A stretch of DNA of 64,000 nt from Thermasporomyces sp040195635 (GTDB taxonomy: Bacteria > Actinomycetota > Actinomycetes > Propionibacteriales > Actinopolymorphaceae), in contig NZ_JBEFTX010000006.1 in NCBI RefSeq assembly GCF_040195635.1, positions 124,001-188,000 on the forward strand, read 5' to 3'. The position numbers and the translations under genes are program-made. Positions 15,701 through 23,930 of the stretch are shown here, piece by piece. Positions within the stretch are counted from its first letter, which is position 1, and the number at the start of each line of letters is the position of its first letter. Under the pieces are notes generated by a model. It worked only from the letters and a program-made list of their open reading frames with translations, had not been told where the DNA came from and did not search any database.

Positions 15701-16696
15701 TCAGGGTTCGCTGTGAGTGACCCGGGTGCCGTACCGGGCTTCCATGCGTTCGTTGTGGGCGTCACCTTCGGGGACGTTGGCCGACACGTAGACCGGTACC
15801 TCGTGCCCGGCCGCGAGGAGTCGCGCGCACACCTGCGTCGTGATCATCTGCGCGATCACCGCGCCCGTCACCGAGGAGGTCGGACAGATCGTCAGGCTGG
15901 CGCCAGATATCGCCAGCTCCGCATCGCCGTACGCCGAACAGTTGTCGATCACGACGTCGGCGACCTCGAACAACCGCAGGCCGGACGGATGCCGCGACGT
16001 GATCCCCCGACTGTGTTCCAACGACGTGACGGCAACCACCGGATGGCCCCGCTCCTTGGCGAGCCGAGCCATCTCGACCGTGCTGCCATTGCCACCCGAA
16101 CTGGACACGACGAGGAACACGTCCCGGGGATGGAGATCGTGCAGGGCGAGAATCCGCGCGGCGAGGGCCGGATCGCGCTCGACGAGCGGGTCGAGAATCG
16201 CGGCGGGATCCTCGCCGCCGCGGAAGACCAGGTCCTTGACGGCCAACATGTTCGCCGGTACGAGACCACCCGCCCGCCCGGCGATCTCCATCGCGAACGC
16301 CCGGCTGTGCCCGGTGCCGAAGACCTGGACGATGCCACCCGCGGGAATGGCGTCGGCGATCAGGTCGGCGACCGCCGCGATGGGTTCGCGCTGGGTGTTG
16401 ACCACCCGGTCGATCGCCGTGCGGAGGACACGGACGGCATCGTCGTCGATCCGCGCCTTGCTGGGACCGTCCCCAGCGGCACCAGTGGCCAGGCGCCCGC
16501 CGTCCACCCGCGACCCACCGGATTCGGCCCTGCCAGCACCACTGTCCAGACGCCCGCCGTCCATCCGCGCCGCGCTGGAATCGGCCCTGCCAGCACCACT
16601 GTCCACGCGCCCGCCGTCCATCCGCGCCACGTTCTCCTGCAGTGAGTCTCTGATCCCTGCCTCCGCGTGTGCGCCGCCCGTCCGCTCTGCGTTCAT
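15701..16696 (-). CDS. SIS domain sugar-phosphate protein with repetitive N-terminus
   Basis: A 331-residue protein. Residues about 85-325 form an SIS (sugar isomerase) domain: VQVFGTGHSRAFAMEIAGR binds the phosphosugar, and VSSSGGNGSTVEMARLAKE and CPTSSVTGAVIAQMI follow. It resembles MurQ/AgaS-like and UPF0309 proteins that act on N-acetylhexosamine phosphates. The first 80 residues include a low-complexity repeat of a 19-residue unit (GGRLDSGAGRAESGG...) encoded by 57-bp DNA repeats. The start overlaps the stop of the upstream BadF kinase gene (ATGA), so that tail is probably translated. The pair suggests aminosugar uptake or recycling. Confidence 0.88.
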   Translation of the reverse strand: MNAERTGGAHAEAGIRDSLQENVARMDGGRVDSGAGRADSSAARMDGGRLDSGAGRAESGGSRVDGGRLATGAAGDGPSKARIDDDAVRVLRTAIDRVVNTQREPIAAVADLIADAIPAGGIVQVFGTGHSRAFAMEIAGRAGGLVPANMLAVKDLVFRGGEDPAAILDPLVERDPALAARILALHDLHPRDVFLVVSSSGGNGSTVEMARLAKERGHPVVAVTSLEHSRGITSRHPSGLRLFEVADVVIDNCSAYGDAELAISGASLTICPTSSVTGAVIAQMITTQVCARLLAAGHEVPVYVSANVPEGDAHNERMEARYGTRVTHSEP

Positions 16697-17703
16697 GACT
16701 TCGCCGTCGTGGTGGTGGGAGCGCCGGCAGAGTGGACGACCACGCCGGCGATGTGCGGAACATCCTGGTCCACAGCCAGCCGGGCGGCGCCCGCCAGCGA
16801 GTCACCTCGTGGATCGCGCAGTTCGGCGGCGGGGCACAGCTGCGCCAGTCCGGCAGCGAACGCGTCGAAGATCACCGGGCCGCCGAGGACACTGCCCGTC
16901 CACGACACCGGCACGCTGCCGTCTGCTGCGGTCGGGAACGCCTTGCGTACGGCAGCGGACGTACACACCGACAACTCCTCGCCCGCACTGAGGCACAGAA
17001 CTCGCGCCACCGGGTCGGACGCGGCCAACACGGCGACCTCCGCGGCGAAGGAGGCGACGTCGGCGATGAGCGACGGCGAGCGGTACCACGCCTTGACCGC
17101 CTCCCGCAGGGGCCGACCGACGCGCTCCTCGGCCCGCGCTGTCAGGGCGGTGGTGGCTCCGCGTCCTTCGTACCCCGCCACCGCAGCGCGCAGGCCGGCC
17201 AGGCCGAGCGAGAAGCCGCCGCCGGCGTCTCCGAAGAGGTAGCCCATCCCGTCGATGTTGGTCAGCTCGCCACCCGGCGTCACCGCCAGGCAGTTCACGC
17301 CGGTTCCGGCCGACACGACGACGCCGGAGTCGCCGCCGAGCACGCCGAGGTGAGAGGTCACGTCGTCGCCGGTCAGCAGGACGGTGCTGGCGCCGAGCTG
17401 CTCGGCGAGAAGGGGAGCCAGACGTTCACGGCTGGGCCGGTCGTAGGCACCACCGGCCAGGCCGAGCGCCACCACCTCGACAGGCGCGGGCCGGCCGAGG
17501 GCGACCCATGCCGACACCACCCGCCGGCACTGCTGGTCGATCGGGTCCTCGCCCGTCGTCCACTGAAAGCCCGGCACCGACGCCTGCTCGCCCAGCCGCG
17601 GCGTCGGACCGGACCGGTCGACGACGCCCATGAGGAGCTTGGTCGCTCCGCCATCGACCGCCAGCCGTACGCCTCGCCCCTCCGTATTCCTCGCCGTGCT
17701 CAT
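16693..17703 (-). CDS. BadF/BadG/BcrA/BcrD ATPase family kinase (N-acetylglucosamine kinase-like)
   Basis: A 336-residue ASKHA-fold kinase. RLAVDGGATKLLMGVVD at the N-terminus is the phosphate-1 loop. LLTGDDVTSHLGVLGGDSGV and VVSAGTGVNC are the catalytic and phosphate-2 regions, and GYLFGDAGGGFSLGLAGLRA is typical of eukaryote-type GlcNAc kinases. The ATG at 17703 was chosen because AGGGA lies 6 bases upstream; the frame stays open further only because it overlaps the Ppx gene. It is coupled by ATGA to the SIS gene, so the two likely handle GlcNAc or a related amino sugar in sequence. Confidence 0.87.
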   Translation of the reverse strand: MSTARNTEGRGVRLAVDGGATKLLMGVVDRSGPTPRLGEQASVPGFQWTTGEDPIDQQCRRVVSAWVALGRPAPVEVVALGLAGGAYDRPSRERLAPLLAEQLGASTVLLTGDDVTSHLGVLGGDSGVVVSAGTGVNCLAVTPGGELTNIDGMGYLFGDAGGGFSLGLAGLRAAVAGYEGRGATTALTARAEERVGRPLREAVKAWYRSPSLIADVASFAAEVAVLAASDPVARVLCLSAGEELSVCTSAAVRKAFPTAADGSVPVSWTGSVLGGPVIFDAFAAGLAQLCPAAELRDPRGDSLAGAARLAVDQDVPHIAGVVVHSAGAPTTTTAKS

Positions 17704-17758
17704 CTGGTTCCCTGCGTACTCGTCCGGTCCGGCGCGCTCGTCGCGGTCCCCGGTGTCC

Positions 17759-18700
17759 TCACGCGAAGTCCTCCGGTTCCATCGTGTCGAGGTGACGCAG
17801 GATGACTCCTTCGCGTAGGGCCCACGGACAGGCCTCGAGCTCGTCCGCCTCGAACAGGTCCATCGCCGCCTCCGCGACCATCGCTCCCGCCAGCAGCTGC
17901 GGCGCGCGCCCAGCCGAAACGCCGGGGAGGTCAGCGCGTTCGCCAGCCGACATGGCGGAGAGCTTCGGCAACCACTGGTTGAGGACGGACCGCTGCATCG
18001 TCCGCTTGACGTACGGGCCTTCCGACGAGGGCGCGGCGCCACAGACGCGGGCGAGCTGCCTGAAGGTCTTCGACGTACCCACCACATGGTCCGGCGCGCC
18101 GAACCTCAGCACCTGGCCGGCGTACTTCGCGATCTCCGCCCTGATGTGCCTGCGCAGAGCCCTCACCTCGTCGGCCGGCGGCGGGTCGGACGTGAACCAC
18201 ATCCGCGTGAGCCGGCCCGCACCGAGCAGCATCGACATCGCCGCGTCCGGGTCCTCGTCCAGACCGGTCGCGATCTCGAGCGACCCGCCGCCGATGTCGA
18301 AGACCAGAAGCCGGCGGGAGGACCAGCCGAACCACCGGCGTACGGCGAGGAAGGTGAGCCGGGCCTCCTGGTCGCCGGACAGCACGCTGAGGTCGACGCG
18401 CGTCGCGGCCATGACGTCCCTCAGCACGGCGTCGCCGTTGGTCGCTTCTCGAACCGCCGACGTGGCGAACGCGAGAACCGACTGACAGCCCTTGTCCTCG
18501 CCGATCTCGAGCGCCTCCGCGACCAGGCGCTTGAGCTCAGCCGCGCCAGCGGAGGAGATCTCGCCGGCCGAGTCGAGATGCTCGGCGAGCCGGAGTTCGG
18601 TCTTGTGGGAGTACGCAGGAACCGGCCGAGCACCCGGGCGCGCGTCGACGACGAGCAGGTGGACGGTGTTCGAACCCACGTCGAGGACGCCGAGCCGCAT
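17759..18700 (-). CDS. Ppx/GppA family phosphatase
   Basis: A 313-residue exopolyphosphatase/pppGpp phosphatase-like protein. MRLGVLDVGSNTVHLLVVD is the N-terminal ATPase-like motif, LAFATSAVREATNG the conserved mid motif, and LLVFDIGGGSLEIATG the second phosphate-binding loop. It is short and lacks the C-terminal HD-like region, like mycobacterial Rv0496, which has the same neighbours. Polyphosphate or a guanosine polyphosphate is the presumed substrate. The kinase gene begins 55 bases downstream and is probably in the same operon. Confidence 0.93.
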   Translation of the reverse strand: MRLGVLDVGSNTVHLLVVDARPGARPVPAYSHKTELRLAEHLDSAGEISSAGAAELKRLVAEALEIGEDKGCQSVLAFATSAVREATNGDAVLRDVMAATRVDLSVLSGDQEARLTFLAVRRWFGWSSRRLLVFDIGGGSLEIATGLDEDPDAAMSMLLGAGRLTRMWFTSDPPPADEVRALRRHIRAEIAKYAGQVLRFGAPDHVVGTSKTFRQLARVCGAAPSSEGPYVKRTMQRSVLNQWLPKLSAMSAGERADLPGVSAGRAPQLLAGAMVAEAAMDLFEADELEACPWALREGVILRHLDTMEPEDFA

Positions 18701-18777
18701 GATCCGAGGCTAGCTGGTCCGCCCCGACCTGGCAGCGCACCCGCGCCCTCTCCCCGCGCGACCCGGTCGGTCCCCAT

Positions 18778-18844
18778 CCCGTGATCATGATCGTGATCAT
18801 GAAGCTTTTTCGGCGATATTGCCGCTTTTCCTTCATGATCACGG
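18778..18844 (+). repeat. GATC palindromic element, copy E (most symmetrical)
   Basis: Arms CCCGTGATCATGATCGTG...ATGAAG and CTTCATGATCACGGG flank a centre of 26 bases (CTTTTTCGGCGATATTGCCG...), which itself contains the inverted repeat CGGC/GCCG. This is the only copy lying between divergent gene starts (Ppx and the YkgJ-like gene), so a terminator role does not explain it. Confidence 0.9.
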
Positions 18845-18857
18845 GCCCGGCACCTGC

Positions 18858-19035
18858 GCACGCCGGAACCAGGTCGTACGTAGGACCCCGGTCGTACGCC
18901 GGACCCCGGTCGTACGCCAACCCAGGTCGTACGCCAACCCAGGTCGGACGCCAACCCAGGTCGGACGCCAACCCAGGTCGGACGCCAACCCAGGTCGTAC
19001 GCCACCAGGTCGTACGCCAACCCAGGTCGTCCGTA
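18858..19035 (+). repeat. Tandem array of 17-bp CCCAGGTCGKACGCCAA units
   Basis: At least seven near-identical 17-bp units are followed and preceded by diverged ACCCCGGTCGTACG variants. The array fills the spacer upstream of the YkgJ-like gene, next to GATC element E. It leaves about 75 bases for a promoter before the start at 19114. Confidence 0.9.
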
Positions 19036-19113
19036 GGACCCCGCGAAACTGGTCCACCACCACACCGGCGGGCGTCGCGTGTCGCACGGCGTACGAGGCG
19101 TAGGGTTTCGTAG

Positions 19114-19950
19114 ATGCCCGAGGTTTCTCTTGACTTCCCGCGCGCCTGGGTCGAGTTCACCGATCCCGATGACTCTGACCAGGTGTTCCGCGCGGACCTG
19201 ACCTGGTTGACCTCTCGTTGGAACTGCATATTCGGATCCGGTTGCCACGGCATCTTCGCCGAGGAGCCCGATGCCGGGTGCTGCGTCATGGGAGCACACT
19301 TCGCCGACAAAGCCGACGAAAAGCGAGTCCGCGGCTGGGTCAAGAAGCTCACCGACGACGACTGGCAGTACCGCGCCGAAGGCAACAAAGCCGGCTGGAT
19401 CGAGAAGGACGATGACGGCGAACGTAAGACCCGCGTCGTCGACGGCGCCTGCATCTTCCACAACCGTCCGGGGTTCGCGGGCGGGACCGGCTGTGCCCTG
19501 CACAAGCACGCGCTCCGGATCGGCGTCCACCCATTGGAGACCAAGCCAGACGTGTGTTGGCAGCTTCCGATCCGGCGGCTCTACCGTGACGTCGAGCTGC
19601 CGGACGGCACTTCATACACCGAGGTGACGATCACGGAGTACGACCGGCGCGGCTGGGGCCCCGGCGGCCACGACTTCGACTGGTACTGCACCGGCAACAC
19701 CGAGGCGCACGGCGCCCGCGATCCCGTCTACGTGTCCAACCGTCCTGAGCTGGTCGAGTTGATGGGACAGGCGGGCTACGACGAACTCGTCAAGCACTGC
19801 GAAGCGCACCTCGCCCGTGGCGTCCGCACCGCGCCGCATCCGGCCGATCCTGTACGCCGACCGCGGGCACGTACGCAATCCAACGGGCAGACCGGCCAGG
19901 TCCGCGTCACAGCGGGGAAGGGCAAGAGCAAGGGCGCCCGCCGCCGCTGA
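19114..19950 (+). CDS. YkgJ/DUF3109-type cysteine-cluster protein
   Basis: A 278-residue protein rich in paired Cys. SRWNCIFGSGCHG, AGCCVMGAHF, GACIFHNR, GTGCALHKHAL, PDVCWQLPIRR and DWYCTGN place the Cys and His in the order seen in zinc/iron chelating cysteine-cluster proteins of the DUF3109 group. The function of the family is not established. The C-terminus (about 240-278) is Arg/Lys-rich and probably disordered or nucleic-acid binding. The gene stands 66 bases upstream of the methyltransferase gene and may be cotranscribed. Confidence 0.8.
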   Translation: MPEVSLDFPRAWVEFTDPDDSDQVFRADLTWLTSRWNCIFGSGCHGIFAEEPDAGCCVMGAHFADKADEKRVRGWVKKLTDDDWQYRAEGNKAGWIEKDDDGERKTRVVDGACIFHNRPGFAGGTGCALHKHALRIGVHPLETKPDVCWQLPIRRLYRDVELPDGTSYTEVTITEYDRRGWGPGGHDFDWYCTGNTEAHGARDPVYVSNRPELVELMGQAGYDELVKHCEAHLARGVRTAPHPADPVRRPRARTQSNGQTGQVRVTAGKGKSKGARRR

Positions 19951-20015
19951 CCGCCGCCACCACCGCTGACCTCCACCGGTGCCGCCACCGGCGCCAATCT
20001 TCTACCCTCAGGTGC

Positions 20016-20714
20016 GTGCCACGCATCGCCACGGGAGCCCGACCGAGCCCCAACATCTGGAACGCCCCCGGCAGGTACGAGCTCGAGAACCGCGCCGCCG
20101 ACCCCGACGGCGTACTCGAGCAGGCCATGATCGAACGCCGACCCTGGCACGGCGCGACCATTCTCGACATCGGCTGCGGCACCGGCTTCCATCTCCCCCG
20201 CTTCGCCGACCACGCCGCCAGGGTTGTCGGCGTCGAACCGCACGGGGGCCTCGTCGAGCACGCGCGCCGGCGGTGTCGAGCCATCCCGCACGTGGAGGTC
20301 CGCCAGGGCACGGCCCAGGCCCTGCCCATCCCGGACGCCTCAGTCGATGTGGTGCATGCGCGGTGGGCGTACTTCTTCGGGCCCGGATGTGAGCCGGGTC
20401 TGGGCGAGATCAGCCGGGTCACGCGGAAGGGCGGGGCCGCGTTCATCATCGACAACGACGCGACGCGGAGTACGTTCGGCGGCTGGTTCAGGGCGGCCTT
20501 CCCCGCTCACGATCCACACGCGGTCGAGGCTTTCTGGACCCGCCGCGGTTGGCGCCGAGCACCCCTCGACATCCGCTGGCAATTCGAGCGGCGGGAGGAC
20601 TTCGAGTCGGTCGTACGCATCGAGTTTCGTCCCGAGGTCGCCGAACGGGTCCTCGCGGAGTGGCCGGCCCTCGAGGTCGACTACGCCGTCAACCTGTGGT
20701 GGCGGACGTTCTGA
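20016..20714 (+). CDS. Class I SAM-dependent methyltransferase
   Basis: A 232-residue protein with a GTG start. ILDIGCGTGFHLPRFADHA is the SAM-binding motif I. VVGVEPHGGLVEHARRR is motif II, and ALPIPDASVDVVHARWAYFF contains the motif III Asp. It belongs to the Methyltransf_11 group. The second half has basic and aromatic residues but no feature identifying a substrate. It is cotranscribed at most with the Cys-cluster gene; the next gene is convergent. Confidence 0.85.
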   Translation: MPRIATGARPSPNIWNAPGRYELENRAADPDGVLEQAMIERRPWHGATILDIGCGTGFHLPRFADHAARVVGVEPHGGLVEHARRRCRAIPHVEVRQGTAQALPIPDASVDVVHARWAYFFGPGCEPGLGEISRVTRKGGAAFIIDNDATRSTFGGWFRAAFPAHDPHAVEAFWTRRGWRRAPLDIRWQFERREDFESVVRIEFRPEVAERVLAEWPALEVDYAVNLWWRTF

Positions 20715-20751
20715 CCCGGAGTCTTGGAGGGTCGGCGTAGGTCCGGCGGCG

Positions 20752-21237
20752 TCAGTAGTAGGTCCGCATGAGCTCACGGATCCAGGCAGGCTCCCGGACC
20801 GGACCGCGTGGCCCGAACTCCTCGACGTACGGCTTCACGTCCAGCACCGGGCTCCCGTCCAGCGCGTCGAGCCCGCGTACGGTCAGCGTGAGCCCGTCGA
20901 CGGCGACGATCTCGCAGCAGGAAACGCCGATGTGGTTGAGGCGGTGCGGACTGTGATCGGCGAGGATCCCGACGCGCGGCCAGTGCGGATTGCTCCGCGG
21001 ATGCGCCGCCCCTGACCGTTGCCGGGTTGACCGGTGGAAATAGAACACCACTTCGAGGTGGGAGTAGGCCACCAACCCGAGCGTGGCGTCGGGGTCGAGT
21101 TGCTCACCGTCGAGGACGATGCGGGCGATCTCGTCGGCCCAGCCATCCTCGCGTACTTCGTGCCGCCCACCGACCACGACGCCGAGGGGCACCATCTGGA
21201 TGGCGGTTCTCGCATCCGTACTGATCTGTGTGCTCAC
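20752..21237 (-). CDS. TsaA/TrmO-like protein (tRNA t6A37 N6-methyltransferase family)
   Basis: A 161-residue protein of the TsaA/TrmO beta-barrel family, in which E. coli TrmO methylates N6-threonylcarbamoyladenosine 37 of tRNA-Thr with SAM. The motifs seen are the VGGRHEVREDGW start, LVAYSHLEVVFYFHR, WPRVGILADHSPHRLNHIG and LDALDGSPVLDVKPYVEEF. It starts at GTG (21237). Actinobacterial homologues like this one are shorter than E. coli TrmO (no C-terminal extension), so tRNA activity is inferred, not certain. It is divergent from radA across a 273-base spacer with nothing recognisable in it. Confidence 0.75.
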   Translation of the reverse strand: MSTQISTDARTAIQMVPLGVVVGGRHEVREDGWADEIARIVLDGEQLDPDATLGLVAYSHLEVVFYFHRSTRQRSGAAHPRSNPHWPRVGILADHSPHRLNHIGVSCCEIVAVDGLTLTVRGLDALDGSPVLDVKPYVEEFGPRGPVREPAWIRELMRTYY

Positions 21238-21510
21238 GTCTGCCCAGCCTAGGTCGCGCCACGGACATCGACACAGCCGATGCGTCGCAACGGCTGGCCG
21301 GAAGTGTCCTTCGCCCCCGATGGCCGCTGCCTCACGACCTTCGTCGAAGGACTCCTCTTTTGTGCCGTACGCACGTCAGCCGCCGACCGGTTCAGCTATT
21401 CCGTCCTGGATCTTGTCCGTACGCCTGCCAAGGCTGGGTTGACGGCCAGTTCGCCGGCCTGGCGCGGCGAACCCAGCCGCTGTCGGTGCCGGCTACTACC
21501 GTCTCGGCAC

Positions 21511-22881
21511 ATGGGAAGAGCGACGGCAGCGCGTGCCCTCAAGCCGGGCTACCGCTGTGGCGAGTGTGGCTGGCAGGCGGCCAAGTGGGTCGGTCGTTGT
21601 GGCGAGTGCCAGGCGTGGGGCACGGTCGAGGAGGTCGGCGCGCCACGGGTGGCGGTGACCTCGGCCGGCCCGGTCACTCAGCGCGCCGTGCCCATCGACC
21701 AGGTCGACGTCGAGGCAGCGCGCGCGGAGCCCACCGGCATCTCCGAACTCGACCGGGTCTTCGGCGGCGGCCTCGTCCGGGGCGGAGTCGTCCTGGTGGC
21801 CGGCGAGCCCGGCGTCGGCAAGTCGACCTTGCTTCTCGAGGTCGCCGCCGAACGCGCCCGGACGCAGGCGCGGAGCCTCTACGTCTCAGGCGAGGAGTCA
21901 GCGGCCCAGATCCGGTTGCGGGCGGAGCGGGTCGACGCCCTCGCGCCACGGTTGTATCTCGCCGCGGAGACCGACCTGTCGGCGGTGCTGAGCCATGTGG
22001 ATGAGGTACGCCCGGACCTGATCGTGCTGGACTCCGTCCAGACGGTGGCCTCGGCGTCGGTCGAGGGCGCGGCCGGTGGTGTGACCCAGGTCCGCGAGGT
22101 CGCGGCCGCGATGATCCGGGTGGCGAAGGAACGCGGCATCGCCGTCCTCATGGTCGGTCACGTCACCAAGGACGGCTCGATCGCCGGCCCACGGGTCCTG
22201 GAACACCTCGTGGACGTCGTCCTGCATTTCGAAGGCGACCGGCACTCTCGGCTCCGCATGGTCCGCGCGGTGAAGAACCGGTTCGGACCCACCGATGAGG
22301 TCGGCTGCTTCGACTTCGCCGACGGCGGGTTGAAGAGCCTGCCCGATCCGAGTGGGCTGTTCCTGACCCAGCGGCCGGAGCCCGTTCCGGGTAGCTGCGT
22401 GACCGTCACTGTCGAGGGCAAGCGGCCGTTGCTCACCGAGGTACAGGCACTGGTGGCCGCCTCGAGCCTGGCCAGCCCGCGTCGGGCGACGTCCGGACTG
22501 GACTCGAGCCGGCTGTCCATGGTGCTGGCGGTGTTGGAGCGGCGCGGCGGACTTCCGCTCGGCAAGCAGGACATCTACGCCTCGACGGTGGGTGGGGTAC
22601 GTCTACGCGAGCCGGCGTCCGACCTCGCCGTCGCCCTCGCTGTTGCCAGCTCCATGACGGACATTCCCTTGCCGCCGCGGATGATCGCCGTCGGCGAGGT
22701 CGGGTTGGCTGGCGAACTGCGTCGCGTGACCGGCGTCCAGCGGCGATTGGCCGAGGCGGTGCGGCTCGGCTTCACCGAGGCCGTCGTACCGCCCGACAGT
22801 GGCCCTGTTCCAGACGGCATCCGGGTTGCCGAGGCCGCCGATCTCGGCGTCGCCCTCCTCGCCGCCCGTCAGGTTCAATGA
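21511..22881 (+). CDS. radA: DNA repair protein RadA
   Basis: A 456-residue RecA-like repair ATPase that promotes branch migration. A C4 zinc finger opens the protein (CGECGWQAAKW and CGECQAWG). The Walker A GEPGVGKST is near residue 93. KNRFG, the RadA-specific motif, occurs at about residue 253. A Lon protease-like domain forms the last 150 residues. The ATG at 21511 gives the conserved N-terminus just before the zinc finger; the open frame upstream is not conserved. In most actinobacteria disA follows directly; here an 8.4-kb insertion separates them. Confidence 0.96.
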   Translation: MGRATAARALKPGYRCGECGWQAAKWVGRCGECQAWGTVEEVGAPRVAVTSAGPVTQRAVPIDQVDVEAARAEPTGISELDRVFGGGLVRGGVVLVAGEPGVGKSTLLLEVAAERARTQARSLYVSGEESAAQIRLRAERVDALAPRLYLAAETDLSAVLSHVDEVRPDLIVLDSVQTVASASVEGAAGGVTQVREVAAAMIRVAKERGIAVLMVGHVTKDGSIAGPRVLEHLVDVVLHFEGDRHSRLRMVRAVKNRFGPTDEVGCFDFADGGLKSLPDPSGLFLTQRPEPVPGSCVTVTVEGKRPLLTEVQALVAASSLASPRRATSGLDSSRLSMVLAVLERRGGLPLGKQDIYASTVGGVRLREPASDLAVALAVASSMTDIPLPPRMIAVGEVGLAGELRRVTGVQRRLAEAVRLGFTEAVVPPDSGPVPDGIRVAEAADLGVALLAARQVQ

Positions 22882-22933
22882 CCTGAAGGTGAGGCCTGGG
22901 TCGACCTTAGGACTGGCCTGCGCGCGACGTTCC

Positions 22934-23866
22934 TCAGGTTGACTGACCTCGCGGGGAATCCACGGGCCGGACTGCACCGAATCGGCGCACTTCCGAAATA
23001 ACATCGGGAAAGTCCAGTCGCTTCATCCGATCTGACGCCAACTCGGTGCCGAGCTCCTTGCGGAATTCGGGATGCCGTAGATAGAAGTTCAACGCGAGAT
23101 ACGGAAGCACAGGATTCACCGCGAGGTAGCCAGCCGTGAGTACGCGGCGCTTCTTGCGAAAGAAGTCAAGGTCGGCGATCCAGTTTTCCTCATCGTTGGC
23201 GGGTCGCCCCGCAGGCTCGTGGACGTCTAGAACGATATTGAGCCCACCGGTGCCGTATCCCTGCGCGACCGCGCGAGCTTCGAAGATCCACTCCCACTTG
23301 TAAAAGCAGCACCCGAACCACGACCAGTGGTAGACACCGCTCTTACTCAGCCCGACTCCAAGCTGCCGACGCTTTCGGAAAACTCCACTAAAGACGTATG
23401 CCAGAGCGACCATCGCAGCGATTGGCATGAACGGAGCCCACAAATGAAACCAGGCGCTCCACCGGGTACCGTCATCCGGGATCCTCGGGGCGAGGAGCGG
23501 CGCCAGTGTTAGCGGTATAGCCAAGGACAGGTAAACGCCGTAAGACACAAACCTAGGACCTCTCGCGTACAACATCGTCGTCGTCGATCCAAGCGCACCT
23601 CTCAGCTGCAACCCACCCACCGTGCTACATCCTCGTCCCTTCGGAGCAAACAACACCAGGCATCCAAGCGCCATACCGAACAGGAGAAACGGCGCGAACG
23701 CGAGCATGAGATTTCCTCGAGCTTCGCCAACCAAGGCGCCTTGAGTACCAGCTACAACGAAAAGAAGAAGCAGAAGAGTGCAAAGCCCGAACCAGACGTT
23801 CTGCCGTTTCGCTGAACCTATCCACGCCTCAGGCCAGTACCCAAGGAGACCATGGACTGCCGTCAC
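22934..23866 (-). CDS. Membrane protein of unknown function (candidate immunity protein)
   Basis: A 310-residue protein with four predicted transmembrane segments in its first 165 residues (around VWFGLCTLLLLLFVVAG, LMLAFAPFLLFGMALGCLVL, YGVYLSLAIPLTLAPLL and FMPIAAMVALAYVFSGVF). A soluble C-terminal half follows. No family is recognised. Its DNA is visibly more A/T-rich than its neighbours, a sign of recent acquisition. It lies 64 bases downstream of a putative type VII effector gene on the same strand, which makes an immunity role plausible; this is inference from position only. Confidence 0.6.
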   Translation of the reverse strand: MTAVHGLLGYWPEAWIGSAKRQNVWFGLCTLLLLLFVVAGTQGALVGEARGNLMLAFAPFLLFGMALGCLVLFAPKGRGCSTVGGLQLRGALGSTTTMLYARGPRFVSYGVYLSLAIPLTLAPLLAPRIPDDGTRWSAWFHLWAPFMPIAAMVALAYVFSGVFRKRRQLGVGLSKSGVYHWSWFGCCFYKWEWIFEARAVAQGYGTGGLNIVLDVHEPAGRPANDEENWIADLDFFRKKRRVLTAGYLAVNPVLPYLALNFYLRHPEFRKELGTELASDRMKRLDFPDVISEVRRFGAVRPVDSPRGQST

Positions 23867-23930
23867 GATCCCACCAAATCCTCTCGTCGAGCTTGGCTCG
23901 TCAGCCCCTCGAAGAGGCCTACTACCCTAT

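Noticed and set aside
15450..15716. Open frame giving DHDRDRVRDRVRD-type peptide
   Set aside because: It is simply GATC element D read through; no ribosome-binding site and no conserved product.
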